Under the pieces are notes generated by a model. The model was not told where the DNA came from and searched no databases. It worked only from the letters and a program-made list of their open reading frames with translations. Both the position numbers and the translations under genes were made by a program. From Pseudidiomarina woesei (GTDB lineage: Bacteria; Pseudomonadota; Gammaproteobacteria; Enterobacterales; Alteromonadaceae), in assembly GCF_001418345.1 (NCBI RefSeq), contig NZ_LIPW01000001.1, positions 594,429 through 658,428 of the forward strand: 64,000 bases of DNA, given 5' to 3'. Each line of letters starts with the position of its first letter. The first letter of the stretch is position 1. Positions 45,555 to 55,968 of the stretch are shown here, piece after piece.

Positions 45555-47891
45555 TTACGCCGTTTTTGGGGCCGATTCAAGTGCCACGGCCAAAACTTCG
45601 TCAATCCATTGCACCGGCTGAATCTTCAAGTCACCTTTTACCGCGTCACTAATTTCTTTCAAATCACGCTCGTTGTCTTTCGGAATCAGTACATGCTTGA
45701 TGCCACCACGGTGGGCTGCTAACAGCTTTTCTTTCAAACCTCCAATAGCTAATACTTCACCGCGCAAGGTAATTTCACCGGTCATCGCCACGTCGGCTCG
45801 CACTGGAATTTTGGTTAACGAGCTAACGAGTGCGGTAACCATCGCAATACCTGCGCTTGGGCCATCTTTTGGCGTTGCCCCTTCAGGCACGTGCACGTGA
45901 ATATCGCGTTTCTCGTGGAAATCCTCCGGAATACCCAGTTTTTCGGCACGACTACGAACCACGGTCAACGCGGTTTGAATAGACTCTTGCATCACGTCAC
46001 CAAGTGAACCGGTTGAGGTGATTTTGCCTTTACCGGCCACGTTCGTGGCTTCAATGGTGAGCAAGTCACCGCCAACTTCCGTCCACGCCAAACCGGTCAC
46101 TTGGCCAACTTGGTTGTTCTCTTCAGCTTTACCGTAGTCAAAGCGTTGCACGCCAAGAAAATCTGACAAATTATCGCCCGTAATTTCAACGTGCTTCACA
46201 CGCTTATCAAGCACAATTTTCTTCACGGCCTTGCGGCATAAGCGCGAAATTTCACGTTCAAGGTTTCGCACCCCAGCTTCGCGTGTGTAGTAACGAATAA
46301 TGCCGATAATGGCATCGTCCGTTACGTTTATCTCTTTGTTTTTAAGGCCATTACGGTCTATTTGCTTGGGTAACAAATGGCGCTTCGCAATGTTTAGTTT
46401 CTCGTCTTCGGTATACCCCGACAAACGAATCACTTCCATTCGGTCTAACAACGGCCCAGGAATATTCATGCTGTTTGAGGTTGCCACGAACATCACATCA
46501 GACAGGTCGTAGTCGACTTCTAAATAATGATCGTTAAAGTTGACGTTTTGCTCAGGGTCTAGCACTTCAAGCAACGCCGACGCCGGATCACCGCGCATGT
46601 CTGACGCCATTTTGTCAATTTCGTCTAACAAAAATAGTGGATTACGCACGCCCACTTTGGCCATTTTCTGAATCAGTTTGCCCGGCATCGAACCAATATA
46701 AGTACGACGGTGACCACGAATCTCTGCTTCGTCACGCACGCCACCAAGCGCCATACGAATGTATTTACGCCCTGTGGCCTTGGCAATGGATTGCCCCAAC
46801 GACGTTTTACCAACCCCTGGCGGGCCCACAAGACATAAAATAGCGCCACGCACTTTGCTGGTACGTTGCTGCACCGCTAAGTACTCCAAAATGCGTTCTT
46901 TGACTTTTTCTAAGCCATAGTGATCAGCATCAAGAATCTTCTCTGCACCGGCTAAGTCTTTCTTAATGCGCGAGCGTTTCTTCCAAGGTACCGACACCAT
47001 CCAGTCGATATACCCACGAACCACGGTCGCTTCGGCCGACATGGGCGACATCATTTTTAATTTTTGCAGTTCCGCGCGAGTTTTCTTCTCGGCTTCTTCT
47101 GGCATTTTTGCTTCTTCAATTTTATTCTGCAGCGCTTCAAATTCGTCTGGGCCGTCTTCCATTTCGCCCAGCTCTTTTTGAATGGCTTTCATTTGCTCAT
47201 TCAAGTAATACTCGCGCTGACTTTTTTCCATCTGTTTTTTCACACGCGAACGAATGCGTTTTTCAACCTGCAATAGGTCGATTTCGCCCTCCATAAGGGC
47301 CATCAAAAACTCTAAACGCTCGCGCACGTCCGTTATTTCGAGCACTTTTTGCTTGTCGTTCAGCTTCAATGGCATATGCGCAGCCATGGTGTCGGCCAAC
47401 CTATCAGCTTCTTCAATGCCCGACAAACTGGTGAGCACTTCGGGTGGAATTTTCTTGTTCAGTTTCACATAGCCTTCAAACTGATTGATGGCCGAACGAA
47501 TCATTACCTCTTCTTCTTTGTCGTCCATCGCCTCGTTATCAAGGTAATGCACTTGCGCGCGGAAGAAATCTGACTCGGTTTCAAACTGTTCAATTTCAGC
47601 TCGCTGACTACCTTCAACCAAAACTTTTACCGTACCGTCAGGTAGTTTTAATAGCTGTAAAATAGTCGCAACCGTACCAATACGGTGAATATCCGCTTGT
47701 TCTGGCTCATCAACCGCTGCATCTTTTTGCGCTGATAAGAAAATTTGTTTGTTTTGTTCCATAGCAGCTTCTAAGCAGCGAATAGACTTTTCGCGCCCAA
47801 CAAACAAAGGAATTACCATATGCGGGTACACCACCACATCACGCAGCGGCAGTACCGGAATACTTAAACGTTCAATCCGTTCTTCACTCAT
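45555..47891 (-). CDS. lon: ATP-dependent protease Lon
   Basis: A cytoplasmic AAA+ serine protease for damaged proteins and short-lived regulators. The 778-aa protein (E. coli 784) has the LAN substrate domain (about 10-200), coiled coil, AAA+ module with Walker [11 protein letters not shown] (about 355-364) and FLLDEIDKM, and the protease domain with catalytic Ser in [11 protein letters not shown] and Lys in [15 protein letters not shown] precedes the ATG by 6 bp. Heat-shock promoter upstream; clpX ends 142 bp before it. Confidence 0.98.
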   Translation of the reverse strand: MSEERIERLSIPVLPLRDVVVYPHMVIPLFVGREKSIRCLEAAMEQNKQIFLSAQKDAAVDEPEQADIHRIGTVATILQLLKLPDGTVKVLVEGSQRAEIEQFETESDFFRAQVHYLDNEAMDDKEEEVMIRSAINQFEGYVKLNKKIPPEVLTSLSGIEEADRLADTMAAHMPLKLNDKQKVLEITDVRERLEFLMALMEGEIDLLQVEKRIRSRVKKQMEKSQREYYLNEQMKAIQKELGEMEDGPDEFEALQNKIEEAKMPEEAEKKTRAELQKLKMMSPMSAEATVVRGYIDWMVSVPWKKRSRIKKDLAGAEKILDADHYGLEKVKERILEYLAVQQRTSKVRGAILCLVGPPGVGKTSLGQSIAKATGRKYIRMALGGVRDEAEIRGHRRTYIGSMPGKLIQKMAKVGVRNPLFLLDEIDKMASDMRGDPASALLEVLDPEQNVNFNDHYLEVDYDLSDVMFVATSNSMNIPGPLLDRMEVIRLSGYTEDEKLNIAKRHLLPKQIDRNGLKNKEINVTDDAIIGIIRYYTREAGVRNLEREISRLCRKAVKKIVLDKRVKHVEITGDNLSDFLGVQRFDYGKAEENNQVGQVTGLAWTEVGGDLLTIEATNVAGKGKITSTGSLGDVMQESIQTALTVVRSRAEKLGIPEDFHEKRDIHVHVPEGATPKDGPSAGIAMVTALVSSLTKIPVRADVAMTGEITLRGEVLAIGGLKEKLLAAHRGGIKHVLIPKDNERDLKEISDAVKGDLKIQPVQWIDEVLAVALESAPKTA

Positions 47892-47944
47892 AAACTTCTC
47901 CAGGAAACTGGTTCGTGACTATTCACACTATCTTACCTCTTAAT

Positions 47945-47970
47945 ATGAGGCTCTCCAGCGAAAGTTCAAT
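47945..47970 (-). promoter_or_regulatory. Sigma-32-like promoter of lon
   Basis: Minus strand: ATTGAA (47970-47965), 14 bp, CCTCAT (47950-47945) followed by ATTA. One mismatch in each element from CTTGAA and CCCCATNTA. E. coli lon is a sigma-32 gene; its promoter lies in the same position. Confidence 0.7.
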
Positions 47971-47979
47971 CTTTTGCAC

Positions 47980-48006
47980 AAAAAAAGGGCCTAAAAGGCC
48001 CTTTTT
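47980..48006 (-). terminator. Terminator of clpX
   Basis: GGGCC-TAAAA-GGCCC with an A run before and T run after on both strands (seven T on the minus strand). It lies 28 bp past the clpX stop and just upstream of the lon promoter. Confidence 0.9.
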
Positions 48007-48033
48007 GCACAAATTTCATGCTAAACCATGCTC

Positions 48034-49323
48034 TTATTCACCAGAAGCGTGCTTTTCTTCTTGTTGATTTGCATAAATAACAATCGGATCTGACTCGCCT
48101 TTAATCACCGACTCGTCAATAACGACTTTGCTTACGTTTTGCAACGTCGGTAGGTCGTACATGGTATCCAATAGCACAGCTTCAACTATTGAGCGCAAGC
48201 CACGAGCACCGGTTTTACGCGACATGGCTTTACGCGCAATGGCTCGCAAAGCGTCTTCGCGAAACTCGAGCTCAACGTCTTCCATTTTGAACAACGCGCC
48301 ATACTGCTTGGTCAGTGAATTCTTCGGTTCACGTAGAATTTGCACTAAGGCATTTTCATCCAGCTCGGTCAGCGTAGCTAATACCGGTAAGCGGCCGATG
48401 AACTCAGGAATTAACCCGTACTTCACTAAATCTTCCGGCTCTACCTGGGCTAAGGTTACGCCTTCGGCTTTCGGCTCTTTGCTCTTCACTTGAGCGCCAA
48501 AACCAATGCCACTACCCACGCTAATACGTTGTTCGATAACTTTGTCTAGGCCGGCAAATGCGCCACCACAAATAAACAGAATTTTTGAGGTATCTACCTG
48601 CACAAATTCTTGTTGTGGATGCTTGCGCCCGCCCTGCGGTGGTACCGCAGCTACGGTGCCTTCAATCAGCTTTAACAACGCTTGTTGTACGCCTTCGCCC
48701 GATACATCACGGGTAATTGACGGGTTGTCTGACTTGCGCGAAATTTTGTCAATTTCGTCAATGTAGACAATACCGCGCTGGGCTTTTTCAACGTCGTAAT
48801 CACACTTCTGCAGTAGCTTCTGAATAATATTTTCAACGTCTTCGCCCACATACCCCGCTTCAGTTAATGTGGTTGCATCCGCCATGGTAAACGGCACATC
48901 TAAGAAACGAGCTAAGGTTTCCGCCAAGTAGGTTTTACCACTACCGGTTGGGCCAATCAGCAAAATATTACTTTTACCAAGCTCTACTTGTTCTTCGTCT
49001 TTTTTCTTGCTTTCGCTATTGTTGTTTAAACGCTTGTAATGGTTATAAACAGCAACGGCTAAAACTTTCTTGGCAAGTTCTTGACCTATCACGTACTCGT
49101 CTAGGTGCGAGCGAATTTCGTGTGGCGTTGGCAAGCTTTTCTGCTCTTCTTGCGGGGCAATATTTTGAATTTCCTCTTCCAAAATATCGTTACATAAGTC
49201 CACACATTCGTCACAAATAAATACCGATGGGCCCGCAATTAGCTTACGAACCTCATGCTGACTTTTTCCGCAGAAGGTACAAAACAACGGCTTTTCGCCA
49301 TTACCTTCAGTTTTATCAGTCAT
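48034..49323 (-). CDS. clpX: ClpX, ATPase subunit of ClpXP protease
   Basis: An AAA+ unfoldase of 429 aa (E. coli 424). The N-terminal zinc-binding domain has four cysteines (CTFCGKSQ...CDECVDLC, about 15-43). Walker A is [12 protein letters not shown] near 124, Walker B YIDEIDKI near 188, and the pore loop region GYVGEDVE is between. The ClpP-binding IGF-type loop is present as IGFGAQVK (about 273-280). It starts 1 bp after clpP; the Shine-Dalgarno GGAG lies inside clpP. Confidence 0.98.
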   Translation of the reverse strand: MTDKTEGNGEKPLFCTFCGKSQHEVRKLIAGPSVFICDECVDLCNDILEEEIQNIAPQEEQKSLPTPHEIRSHLDEYVIGQELAKKVLAVAVYNHYKRLNNNSESKKKDEEQVELGKSNILLIGPTGSGKTYLAETLARFLDVPFTMADATTLTEAGYVGEDVENIIQKLLQKCDYDVEKAQRGIVYIDEIDKISRKSDNPSITRDVSGEGVQQALLKLIEGTVAAVPPQGGRKHPQQEFVQVDTSKILFICGGAFAGLDKVIEQRISVGSGIGFGAQVKSKEPKAEGVTLAQVEPEDLVKYGLIPEFIGRLPVLATLTELDENALVQILREPKNSLTKQYGALFKMEDVELEFREDALRAIARKAMSRKTGARGLRSIVEAVLLDTMYDLPTLQNVSKVVIDESVIKGESDPIVIYANQQEEKHASGE

Positions 49324-49324
49324 C

Positions 49325-49942
49325 TTACTCTCCGCCTCGTTGGGTCAGAACTTTATCTACCAAGCCGTAATTCACCGCTTCTTCTGCTGACATAAAATAG
49401 TCACGGTCTGTGTCTTTCGCCACTTGCTCAAGATCTTTACCGGTGTTTTCCGACAGCATACGGTTCAGCTTGTCTTTAATATCTAAAATTTGTCGCGCAT
49501 GAATTTCAAAGTCAGATGCCTGCCCCTGAAAACCGCCGAGTGGCTGGTGAATCATCACCCGCGAGTTTGGCAAACAGAAACGCTTACCTTTAGCGCCCCC
49601 AGCTAACAAAAACGCCCCCATGCTGGCAGCCTGCCCCATACAAACGGTGCTTACGTCTGGCTTAATAAAACGCATGGTATCGTAAATCGCCATACCTGCG
49701 GTTACTGCACCGCCTGGCGAATTAATATAAAGATAGATGTCTTTGTCAGGGTTGTCAGACTCTAAAAAGAGTAACTGCGCCACAATTAAGTTAGCCATGT
49801 GGTCTTCCACCTGACCACAACAAAAAATTACGCGCTCTTTAAGTAGGCGCGAGTAGATATCGTACGAGCGCTCTCCTTTTGCTGTTTGTTCCACTACCAT
49901 GGGCACCAATTGGGCCATAGGGTCTAGCGCCATATCCGACAT
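49325..49942 (-). CDS. clpP: ClpP protease subunit
   Basis: A self-compartmentalised serine protease. The 205-aa precursor has a short propeptide followed by [29 protein letters not shown], the conserved mature start. The catalytic triad is visible as Ser in [11 protein letters not shown] (about 108), His in MIHQPLGG (about 133) and Asp in DTDRDYFM (about 182). An ATG three codons on is an alternative start. Its own promoter appears to lie upstream of a hairpin that separates it from tig. Confidence 0.98.
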   Translation of the reverse strand: MSDMALDPMAQLVPMVVEQTAKGERSYDIYSRLLKERVIFCCGQVEDHMANLIVAQLLFLESDNPDKDIYLYINSPGGAVTAGMAIYDTMRFIKPDVSTVCMGQAASMGAFLLAGGAKGKRFCLPNSRVMIHQPLGGFQGQASDFEIHARQILDIKDKLNRMLSENTGKDLEQVAKDTDRDYFMSAEEAVNYGLVDKVLTQRGGE

Positions 49943-49964
49943 AATTTACGACTCCTGAAATAAA

Positions 49965-49994
49965 AATGGCTCGTATAAAGGTATACGAGCCATT
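49965..49994 (-). terminator. Perfect 13-bp hairpin between tig and clpP
   Basis: AATGGCTCGTATA (49965-49977) and TATACGAGCCATT (49982-49994) with a 4-nt loop, followed on the minus strand by TTTATTT. It fits a tig terminator, yet it ends only 22 bp before clpP. A clpP transcript from the promoter at 49992-50021 would carry it at its 5' end. Confidence 0.75.
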
Positions 49995-50021
49995 AAACCA
50001 AGTTGTGGTCGATGCCGTCAA
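49992..50021 (-). promoter_or_regulatory. Candidate clpP promoter
   Basis: TTGACG (50021-50016), 18 bp, TTTAAT (49997-49992). The -35 is five of six to consensus, and so is the -10, which touches the hairpin. clpP also has a separate promoter downstream of tig in E. coli. Confidence 0.55.
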
Positions 50022-50049
50022 CGTTGTTGTGACGGTAATCGCAACTGTT

Positions 50050-51348
50050 TTACTTTTTCGGGTTCATCAACTCGTCAAAAGTTGCCTTTTTCGCTTTTAC
50101 TTTGGCGTTTTCAAGAATGAAGTCAATTGCTTGCTCTTCTAATGCAACGTTACGAATTTGCTGCATCATTTCTTGGTTGCCTTTGTAGTAAGCAATAACT
50201 TCTGCTGGGTCTTCGTATGCAGAAGCGTTGTTCTCGATGATTTCGTCAACTTTTTTCTCGTCAACTTTCAATTCGTTGCCACGAATCACTTCACCTAACA
50301 ACAAGCCAACTTTCACGCGCTCTTTTGCTTGTTCTTCAAACAATTCAGCTGGAAGTTGTGGCAATTGCGCTTGGTTACCACCAAAACGCTGCATTGCTTG
50401 ACGACGCAATACGTCAACTTCTTGGTCGATCATTGCTTTTGGCAAGTCAACGTCGTTGTGCTCAACTAAGCCTTTCAACACCTGCTCTTTCACTTTGCTT
50501 TGCACAGTGTTTTTCAGTTCGCGTTCCATGTTTTTACGAACTTCAGCTTTCAGCGCTTCAACGCCGCCTTCTTTTACGCCAAATTGCGCAACGAATTCGT
50601 CGTTTAATTCTGGTAATTCACGCTCTTCAACTTGCTTGGCAACGATAGCGAATTGCGCTTCTTTACCTTTTAAGTTTTCTGCGTGGTAATCTTCTGGGAA
50701 AGTAACAGTGATGGTTTTTTCTTCACCGGCTTTCATACCAATGATTTCGTCTTCGAAACCTGGAATCATACGACCTTCGCCAAGCTCAAGTGCGAAGTCA
50801 GTGGCTTTGCCGCCTTCAAATTCTTCGCCGTCAATAGAGCCTGTAAAGTCGATAGTGATACGCTCACCTTTCTTCGATTTACGCTTAACCGCTTTCCAAC
50901 CAGCGTGTTGCTTACGCAAGGTTTCAAGCATGGTATCAACGTCTTTGTCAGTAACTTCAACGTCTGGTTTTTCAACTGTTAGTTTATCAAGCGCTTCAAC
51001 TTTAACTTCAGGATAAACTTCAAAAGTAGCAACGAATTCAAGGTCTTTACCTTCTTCGTTTACTTTTGGCTCAATGGCAGGCATACCCACTGGGTTAATT
51101 TTTTCCTGCATCATAGCTTCGAAGTATTTACTCTGCATCAAGTTCGAAGCTGCACGAGCACGCGCTTCTTTACCAAATAGCTTCTGTAAAACATTTGGTG
51201 GAACTTTGCCTTTACGGAAACCGTTGATACGGCGATTGCGGTACTCGTCTTTTAACAGACGCTTGACTTCTTGATCGATAATGTCAGCCGGCACGGTGAT
51301 GGTGGCGCGGCGTTCTAGTCCTTGGGTTGTCTCTACAGAAACCTGCAT
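50050..51348 (-). CDS. tig: Trigger factor
   Basis: A ribosome-associated chaperone and prolyl isomerase. The 432-aa length equals E. coli. The N-terminal ribosome-binding domain contains GFRKGKVP (about 44-51). The FKBP-type PPIase domain is about 155-245 ([22 protein letters not shown]). The helical C-terminal substrate cradle follows. Neighbours are clpP and clpX, the usual tig-clpP-clpX-lon order. Confidence 0.98.
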   Translation of the reverse strand: MQVSVETTQGLERRATITVPADIIDQEVKRLLKDEYRNRRINGFRKGKVPPNVLQKLFGKEARARAASNLMQSKYFEAMMQEKINPVGMPAIEPKVNEEGKDLEFVATFEVYPEVKVEALDKLTVEKPDVEVTDKDVDTMLETLRKQHAGWKAVKRKSKKGERITIDFTGSIDGEEFEGGKATDFALELGEGRMIPGFEDEIIGMKAGEEKTITVTFPEDYHAENLKGKEAQFAIVAKQVEERELPELNDEFVAQFGVKEGGVEALKAEVRKNMERELKNTVQSKVKEQVLKGLVEHNDVDLPKAMIDQEVDVLRRQAMQRFGGNQAQLPQLPAELFEEQAKERVKVGLLLGEVIRGNELKVDEKKVDEIIENNASAYEDPAEVIAYYKGNQEMMQQIRNVALEEQAIDFILENAKVKAKKATFDELMNPKK

Positions 51349-51417
51349 TGCTTTGTTACCTCGGCTTCACTATTGGCCTGAGCCCACTACCATTGGGGCC
51401 CTTGAAAATGACGCAGC

Positions 51418-51446
51418 ATTATAGCGAAGCCTTGCCGCCACGTCGA
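51418..51446 (-). promoter_or_regulatory. Promoter of tig
   Basis: TCGACG (51446-51441), 17 bp, TATAAT (51423-51418). The -10 is perfect and the -35 four of six. It lies 70-98 bp upstream of tig and just past the stop codon of the upstream cyclase gene. Confidence 0.65.
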
Positions 51447-51454
51447 GAGCGAAT

Positions 51455-52597
51455 TTAGCAGGTTTGTTTTGCGGTAGGAACTTTGGGGTTCACTTCAATT
51501 CGATTACGCCCACACTGTTTAGCAAAGTACACGGCTACATCAACATCACGCATTACGTCATCAGTGGTGACGCCTGATTTTGGCGTATTAGAAGCAATGC
51601 CAATGCTTACCGTAACTGGCGTGGTGAGTTTGTTCTTTAATATGCGCACCTTCGCAAGTACTTTTTTGGCTTGTCGCACCAGTTCATCAAGCTCGGTCTG
51701 TGGGCACACAATCATAAACTCATCGCCGCCAAAACGGGCCACATATTCACCGGTACGCTTAAAGTGAGCTGCCAATATGCGGGCCACACTCTTAAGCACT
51801 TCATCGCCATGTAAATGGCCATGTTCATCGTTAAGCTTTTTGAAAAAATCAACATCAACCATAATCAAGGTTAACGGATGTTGTGCACGTACTGCGCGGC
51901 GCAACTCGTGCTCTAGGCATTCGTCAAGCCCACGCCGATTAATAAGCCCAGTTAAGCTGTCTTCGCGCGCTAATTGCGCCAGTTTTGCATTGGCTTCTAA
52001 TAATTGCGCTTCGGTTTCTTGAAGGCGTGCTTCGGCATGGTGTCGCGCTAAGGTGTTAGCTATCATGTCTGCTACCAACCGCATTTGACGAATATCACGT
52101 TCATGCCATGTGGTTTGTCGGTTAACTAAATCACAGCCGACAAAGCCGATCAATTTTCCTTCCATGTACATACCGACAGCCATCATAGAGCGGATATTTT
52201 CACGCAATAGCTCGTCGCGAAAACCACCGGTTGAGTCCGGCAATTTGCGGGCATCGGCCACTACTATTTGGCCATCTTCGCGCATACGCTCGAAAAAATA
52301 TGGCATCACATGAGCTGGAATATTTTGCAGTTCGTCTTTGTGCGGTGAAATGCCGTCGTTCACCCACTCATAAGTGTTCGACATTTCATTTTGTTCGGGC
52401 GAGAATTGAAACACATAGCAACGATCTTTACTACCGCCGCGACCGAGTAGCGCAAGCGCATGTTCTATGTGCGCTTGACTTTGGTCTGGTGTTGAATTAA
52501 TCAGTTGCATACTGATGACCGAGATCATCAAACCAAAGCCGTCGTCCGTTGCGGTTGTTTGCTCAGCAGTCAGCTCTCCTAGCATTGCTTCCACCAT
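51455..52597 (-). CDS. GAF-GGDEF diguanylate cyclase
   Basis: A 380-aa cytoplasmic protein. An N-terminal GAF domain (about 25-185; CYVFQFSPEQNEMSNTYEW opening and IGFVGCDLVNRQTTW) is followed by a coiled-coil helix (about 185-212) and a GGDEF domain (about 213-370) with intact FGGDEF. The inhibitory site is not canonical: RTGE replaces RxxD. So it probably makes c-di-GMP with weaker product inhibition. The effector for the GAF domain is unknown. It is transcribed alone between a Sel1-like gene and tig. Confidence 0.9.
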   Translation of the reverse strand: MVEAMLGELTAEQTTATDDGFGLMISVISMQLINSTPDQSQAHIEHALALLGRGGSKDRCYVFQFSPEQNEMSNTYEWVNDGISPHKDELQNIPAHVMPYFFERMREDGQIVVADARKLPDSTGGFRDELLRENIRSMMAVGMYMEGKLIGFVGCDLVNRQTTWHERDIRQMRLVADMIANTLARHHAEARLQETEAQLLEANAKLAQLAREDSLTGLINRRGLDECLEHELRRAVRAQHPLTLIMVDVDFFKKLNDEHGHLHGDEVLKSVARILAAHFKRTGEYVARFGGDEFMIVCPQTELDELVRQAKKVLAKVRILKNKLTTPVTVSIGIASNTPKSGVTTDDVMRDVDVAVYFAKQCGRNRIEVNPKVPTAKQTC

Positions 52598-52711
52598 CAG
52601 TCACACTCTTATTCTTGTTATAGTATGTAGAATTTTTGAAACATGCGACTAAATTATACGCAACTCCGTCAGGATGTCCACGCCTACGCATCGGCTTGTA
52701 GGCCGCATCGA

Positions 52712-53647
52712 TCACATTGGATTGCCGTAAGGTATTTTACTGAGCAAATCAAATAGCTTTTGCGGGTTGGCATCATTGGCACGCGACGAATAGACCAAGC
52801 CACACATGGCTGTTCCTTTGCCGCAAACCTGTCCAGCTATATTGCTCATGCCATTACTGTCATACAGCCCAAATGACTCTATGTAATCCACCATATTAAC
52901 CGTCATTTCGTCAAAACTAACGCGCTGACTACTCACTTGAATGACTTCCATTGCTTCTTGGTCAGGCTGGCGAAACGATTCGCGAACTGCAGCAACGCGT
53001 TCGGCTGGCTGCTGCTCACCAAGCAAGGTCATGGTTTTCTCTAACAGTTGCTCGCTGTCGCGATAATTTCGTAGCGATAGGTTATGAAATAGCACAGCAG
53101 CTTGTTCCAAGTTAGGTTCAACACGCACGCCATTTGCAAGCAATTGTGCCAACAAATATTGAGCCGAATGATGATTACGGGCCGCTGCTTTTTGCAAATA
53201 AGTCATTGCCACGTTCATGTCGCCATCGTTCAAAATTTCTTTTGCGGCAAGACGATACAAGGCTGGTGGATAATTAAGTTCGTTCGCGGCATAGAGCAAC
53301 GCCTCGTGTGCTTCTTCCATGTCTTGCTCATAAGCGGTGCCATTTTCACGCCACAACGCATAGGTGTACCAAGCGACAGGATGACCATTGCGCATTGCTT
53401 TTCTTAAATTCATTCTGCCTTGGCGAATATTCTGATCTAACCCATCGCCGTAAACCATTGCCGCAGCGACAATAGTTTGTGCTTCGGGGCTACCGTGCCA
53501 CGCTAAATAGCGTAGATCTGACATTTTTTCCTGGCAGGCTTCACTAGTGCAGGCTGGTGAATACTCACTCGACTCACCTTGGGCAACTGAAAGAGGAGCC
53601 CACACGGCGGCACCCACGACAAATAGGCAGTTCAAAAGGCTACGCAT
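52712..53647 (-). CDS. Secreted Sel1-like repeat protein
   Basis: A 311-aa protein with a signal peptide (cleavage near SVAQ-G, about residue 23). About five helical SEL1/TPR-like repeats lie between 45 and 215 (for example PPALYRLAAKEILNDGDMNVAMTYLQKAAARNHHSAQYLLAQLLANG). Four or more cysteines in the mature protein could form disulphides (CTSEAC, CGKGTAMC). A periplasmic or envelope scaffold role is likely; the exact function is unknown. It is flanked by the tRNA cluster. Confidence 0.8.
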   Translation of the reverse strand: MRSLLNCLFVVGAAVWAPLSVAQGESSEYSPACTSEACQEKMSDLRYLAWHGSPEAQTIVAAAMVYGDGLDQNIRQGRMNLRKAMRNGHPVAWYTYALWRENGTAYEQDMEEAHEALLYAANELNYPPALYRLAAKEILNDGDMNVAMTYLQKAAARNHHSAQYLLAQLLANGVRVEPNLEQAAVLFHNLSLRNYRDSEQLLEKTMTLLGEQQPAERVAAVRESFRQPDQEAMEVIQVSSQRVSFDEMTVNMVDYIESFGLYDSNGMSNIAGQVCGKGTAMCGLVYSSRANDANPQKLFDLLSKIPYGNPM

Positions 53648-53722
53648 AAAATCCCCTGTTAATTTTTAACTTGACAGACTTTTATACTAGCAGAATATTG
53701 AAAAAGCGAAAGAAATGATGAA

Positions 53723-53799
53723 TGGTCGGCGAGACTGGATTCGAACCAGCGACCCCTTGTACCCAAAACAAGTGCGCTACCAAGCTGCGCTACTCGCCG
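53723..53799 (-). tRNA. tRNA-Pro (TGG), copy 1
   Basis: A 77-nt cloverleaf with encoded CCA. The acceptor starts CGGCGAG, the anticodon loop is TTTGGGT (TGG) and the T arm contains GGTTCGAATCC. It is identical in sequence to the copy at 54041-54117. Last of four tRNAs on the minus strand. Confidence 0.97.
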
Positions 53800-53840
53800 A
53801 CAGACAGTAATTTTTGAGATGTGCTGAAAAGCGAAGAAAA

Positions 53841-53917
53841 TGGGGTGGCTGATGGGACTTGAACCCACGACAACCGGAATCACAATCCGGGGCTCTACCA
53901 ACTGAGCTACAGCCACC
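53841..53917 (-). tRNA. tRNA-His (GTG)
   Basis: A 77-nt tRNA. Acceptor GTGGCTG pairs with CAGCCAC. The extra 5' G (G-1) opposite the discriminator C is encoded at 53917. The anticodon loop is TTGTGAT (GTG). CCA is encoded. Confidence 0.97.
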
Positions 53918-53944
53918 ACTTTATAAACTTTGCCAGGGCTAAAA

Positions 53945-54021
<77 letters not shown>

Positions 54022-54040
54022 AAATCATGCTCTGTAGAAA

Positions 54041-54117
54041 TGGTCGGCGAGACTGGATTCGAACCAGCGACCCCTTGTACCCAAAACAAGTGCGCTACCA
54101 AGCTGCGCTACTCGCCG
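54041..54117 (-). tRNA. tRNA-Pro (TGG), copy 2
   Basis: First tRNA of the cluster and identical to copy 1. The order Pro-Arg-His-Pro resembles E. coli argX-hisR-leuT-proM with the Leu gene missing and an extra Pro in front. Confidence 0.97.
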
Positions 54118-54176
54118 ACATACTTCTTCTAAAGCTTTAAAATCCCGTGCAGGACGCGGCCTGACAACGGGGGCGA

Positions 54177-54205
54177 ATATTACCTGTTGGGCATGGCAGC
54201 GTCAA
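54177..54205 (-). promoter_or_regulatory. tRNA cluster promoter with GC-rich discriminator
   Basis: TTGACG (54205-54200), 17 bp, TAATAT (54182-54177), then TCGCCCCCG. The GC-rich discriminator is typical of stable-RNA promoters under stringent (ppGpp) control. Confidence 0.85.
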
Positions 54206-54404
54206 ACATTTTTTTAAGAGAAATAGCCAACTGCTGAAAATAACAACAGCTTGAACGAATAATATGCAAAAGCTTTGTGAAAACAATCGTTGATTGCCCC
54301 ACAGTAACGCTACAACCTGTGATAAAAACATGCGAAAATAAGCGCGTTTCAGTCTTTTGGTTCAGGTTAGTTTACCGCACATCTTAATAAAGGTACTTAT
54401 AGCA

Positions 54405-55277
54405 ATGACGGCGCAACGTATTGATGGCAAGCAAGTAGCTCAACAAGTTCGTGAACAAGTAAAACAAGGTGTGGCCGCGCGATTAGCAGCCGGAGCTCGC
54501 GCGCCTGGGCTCGCTGTTGTTATGGTGGGTGAAGATCCCGCTTCGGCCGTATATGTCGGCAGCAAACGGAACGCCTGCAAAGAAGTCGGTATCGTGTCAA
54601 AAGCATTCGACTTGCCAGCAACAACTAGCCAAGCTGAACTTGAAGCCTTAATTGACCAACTAAATAACGACGCCGAAGTCGACGGTATTTTGGTGCAACT
54701 ACCTCTGCCACAAGGGCTCGACGCACAAGCTATTTTAGAGCGCATTAACCCATTTAAGGACGTTGACGGCTTTCACCCGTTCAACATGGGCCGTTTAGCC
54801 CAACGTAACCCGGCACTGCGTCCGTGCACCCCGCGCGGCGTGATCACGCTACTAGATTCCATTGGCCTAGACTTACACGGCAAAAACGCCGTGGTGGTTG
54901 GCGCTTCCAACATTGTAGGCCGTCCCATGAGTCTAGAGCTGCTATTAGCAGGTGCGACAACCACCGTTTGCCACCGCTTTACCAACGACTTAAAAGAACA
55001 CGTGCAACGCGCCGATGTGCTTGTTGTTGCCGTGGGCAAGCCAGACTTTATTCCAGGCGAGTGGATTAAACCAGGTGCCGTAGTTATCGATGTTGGTATT
55101 AACCGTTTGCCATCAGGCCAATTAGTGGGCGATGTTGAATTCGGCGTTGCTGAGCAACGTGCCTCGTATATTACCCCTGTACCAGGCGGTGTGGGCCCAA
55201 TGACAGTGGCCACGCTCATGCAAAATACCTTGCAGGCATGTGATACTTGGCATGCACCTTTAACCAATACCCCTTAA
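54405..55277 (+). CDS. folD: Methylenetetrahydrofolate dehydrogenase / cyclohydrolase FolD
   Basis: A bifunctional cytosolic enzyme interconverting 5,10-methylene- and 10-formyl-tetrahydrofolate with NADP. The 290-aa protein (E. coli 288) has [23 protein letters not shown] with catalytic Lys (about 54), the [13 protein letters not shown] and [10 protein letters not shown] motifs, NADP loop [17 protein letters not shown] near 165, and [13 protein letters not shown] near the end. The ATG at 54405 fits the family; sixteen upstream codons do not. It is convergent with the last pilus gene, 7 bp apart. Confidence 0.97.
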   Translation: MTAQRIDGKQVAQQVREQVKQGVAARLAAGARAPGLAVVMVGEDPASAVYVGSKRNACKEVGIVSKAFDLPATTSQAELEALIDQLNNDAEVDGILVQLPLPQGLDAQAILERINPFKDVDGFHPFNMGRLAQRNPALRPCTPRGVITLLDSIGLDLHGKNAVVVGASNIVGRPMSLELLLAGATTTVCHRFTNDLKEHVQRADVLVVAVGKPDFIPGEWIKPGAVVIDVGINRLPSGQLVGDVEFGVAEQRASYITPVPGGVGPMTVATLMQNTLQACDTWHAPLTNTP

Positions 55278-55284
55278 TAGCCAA

Positions 55285-55968
55285 CTAATTCGCTCTGTAA
55301 CCAGACAGCATCGGCCCCTTACGCCGCGTAACTAGCGGCCAAAGGGGTTTGCCTATCAATAACTCTCTAGCTCGACAGTAACGTTGTGCAGGGTTATTTA
55401 CTAGCTGCCACCAAGACTGCAGTACCGGCGCTACCATCGGCACTTGTAACGGCAAACACCACCACACTTCAATGTCAAGCTGCCGTGCGGCTAGCCATTG
55501 CTGTGTTACTTCAGCGCTAAAATTTGACGTTCGCGCACGGGCGTGATCGACCGCAATTTCATCAAGCCATTGCTGCTCGCGCAGCGAAAACCGATGTTCC
55601 ATATATTGCTCTTGTTGTGCATGGGTCGGGCTATGAACCGTGATTTTCGCCGCTGTCCGTGCATGAATAAGCGCCTTTGCCGTAGCCCGCAAAGCTGACT
55701 CGCGTTGTTGACTATTATCCTCACCTACGGGGTCTGTATACCACTGCGGCTCAGTTGCGGCCATACCTGTTGCCAAAGTGTTTACCATAAGTAATTCTTG
55801 TGCGTGCCCTACTTGCCCAGCTCGCAGCACATAATGCCCAGTATTATGAAGTGTTTGCTGCGCCCAAAAAATCCACAATAATTGCAACCCTGCCAAAGCT
55901 AGCCATATGATTAGCGGCAGCAATAGCATTGCCTCAACCGTGCTAGCTCCAAACTCGTGCTTGCGCAT
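55285..55968 (-). CDS. TadE-like pseudopilin
   Basis: A 227-aa protein. It opens with a short basic leader and a class III/TadE-type processing site, G followed by ASTVE (Glu at +5), then the hydrophobic helix AMLLLPLIIWLALAGLQLLWIFW. The C-terminal ~170 residues are periplasmic, with Trp-rich segments and no family I know. TadE proteins are minor pilins of Tad pili. R64-type pilus operons do not carry one, which makes this gene odd. The ATG at 55968 shares TAATG with the pilV stop; an ATG three codons upstream is possible. It ends the operon. Confidence 0.75.
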   Translation of the reverse strand: MRKHEFGASTVEAMLLLPLIIWLALAGLQLLWIFWAQQTLHNTGHYVLRAGQVGHAQELLMVNTLATGMAATEPQWYTDPVGEDNSQQRESALRATAKALIHARTAAKITVHSPTHAQQEQYMEHRFSLREQQWLDEIAVDHARARTSNFSAEVTQQWLAARQLDIEVWWCLPLQVPMVAPVLQSWWQLVNNPAQRYCRARELLIGKPLWPLVTRRKGPMLSGYRAN

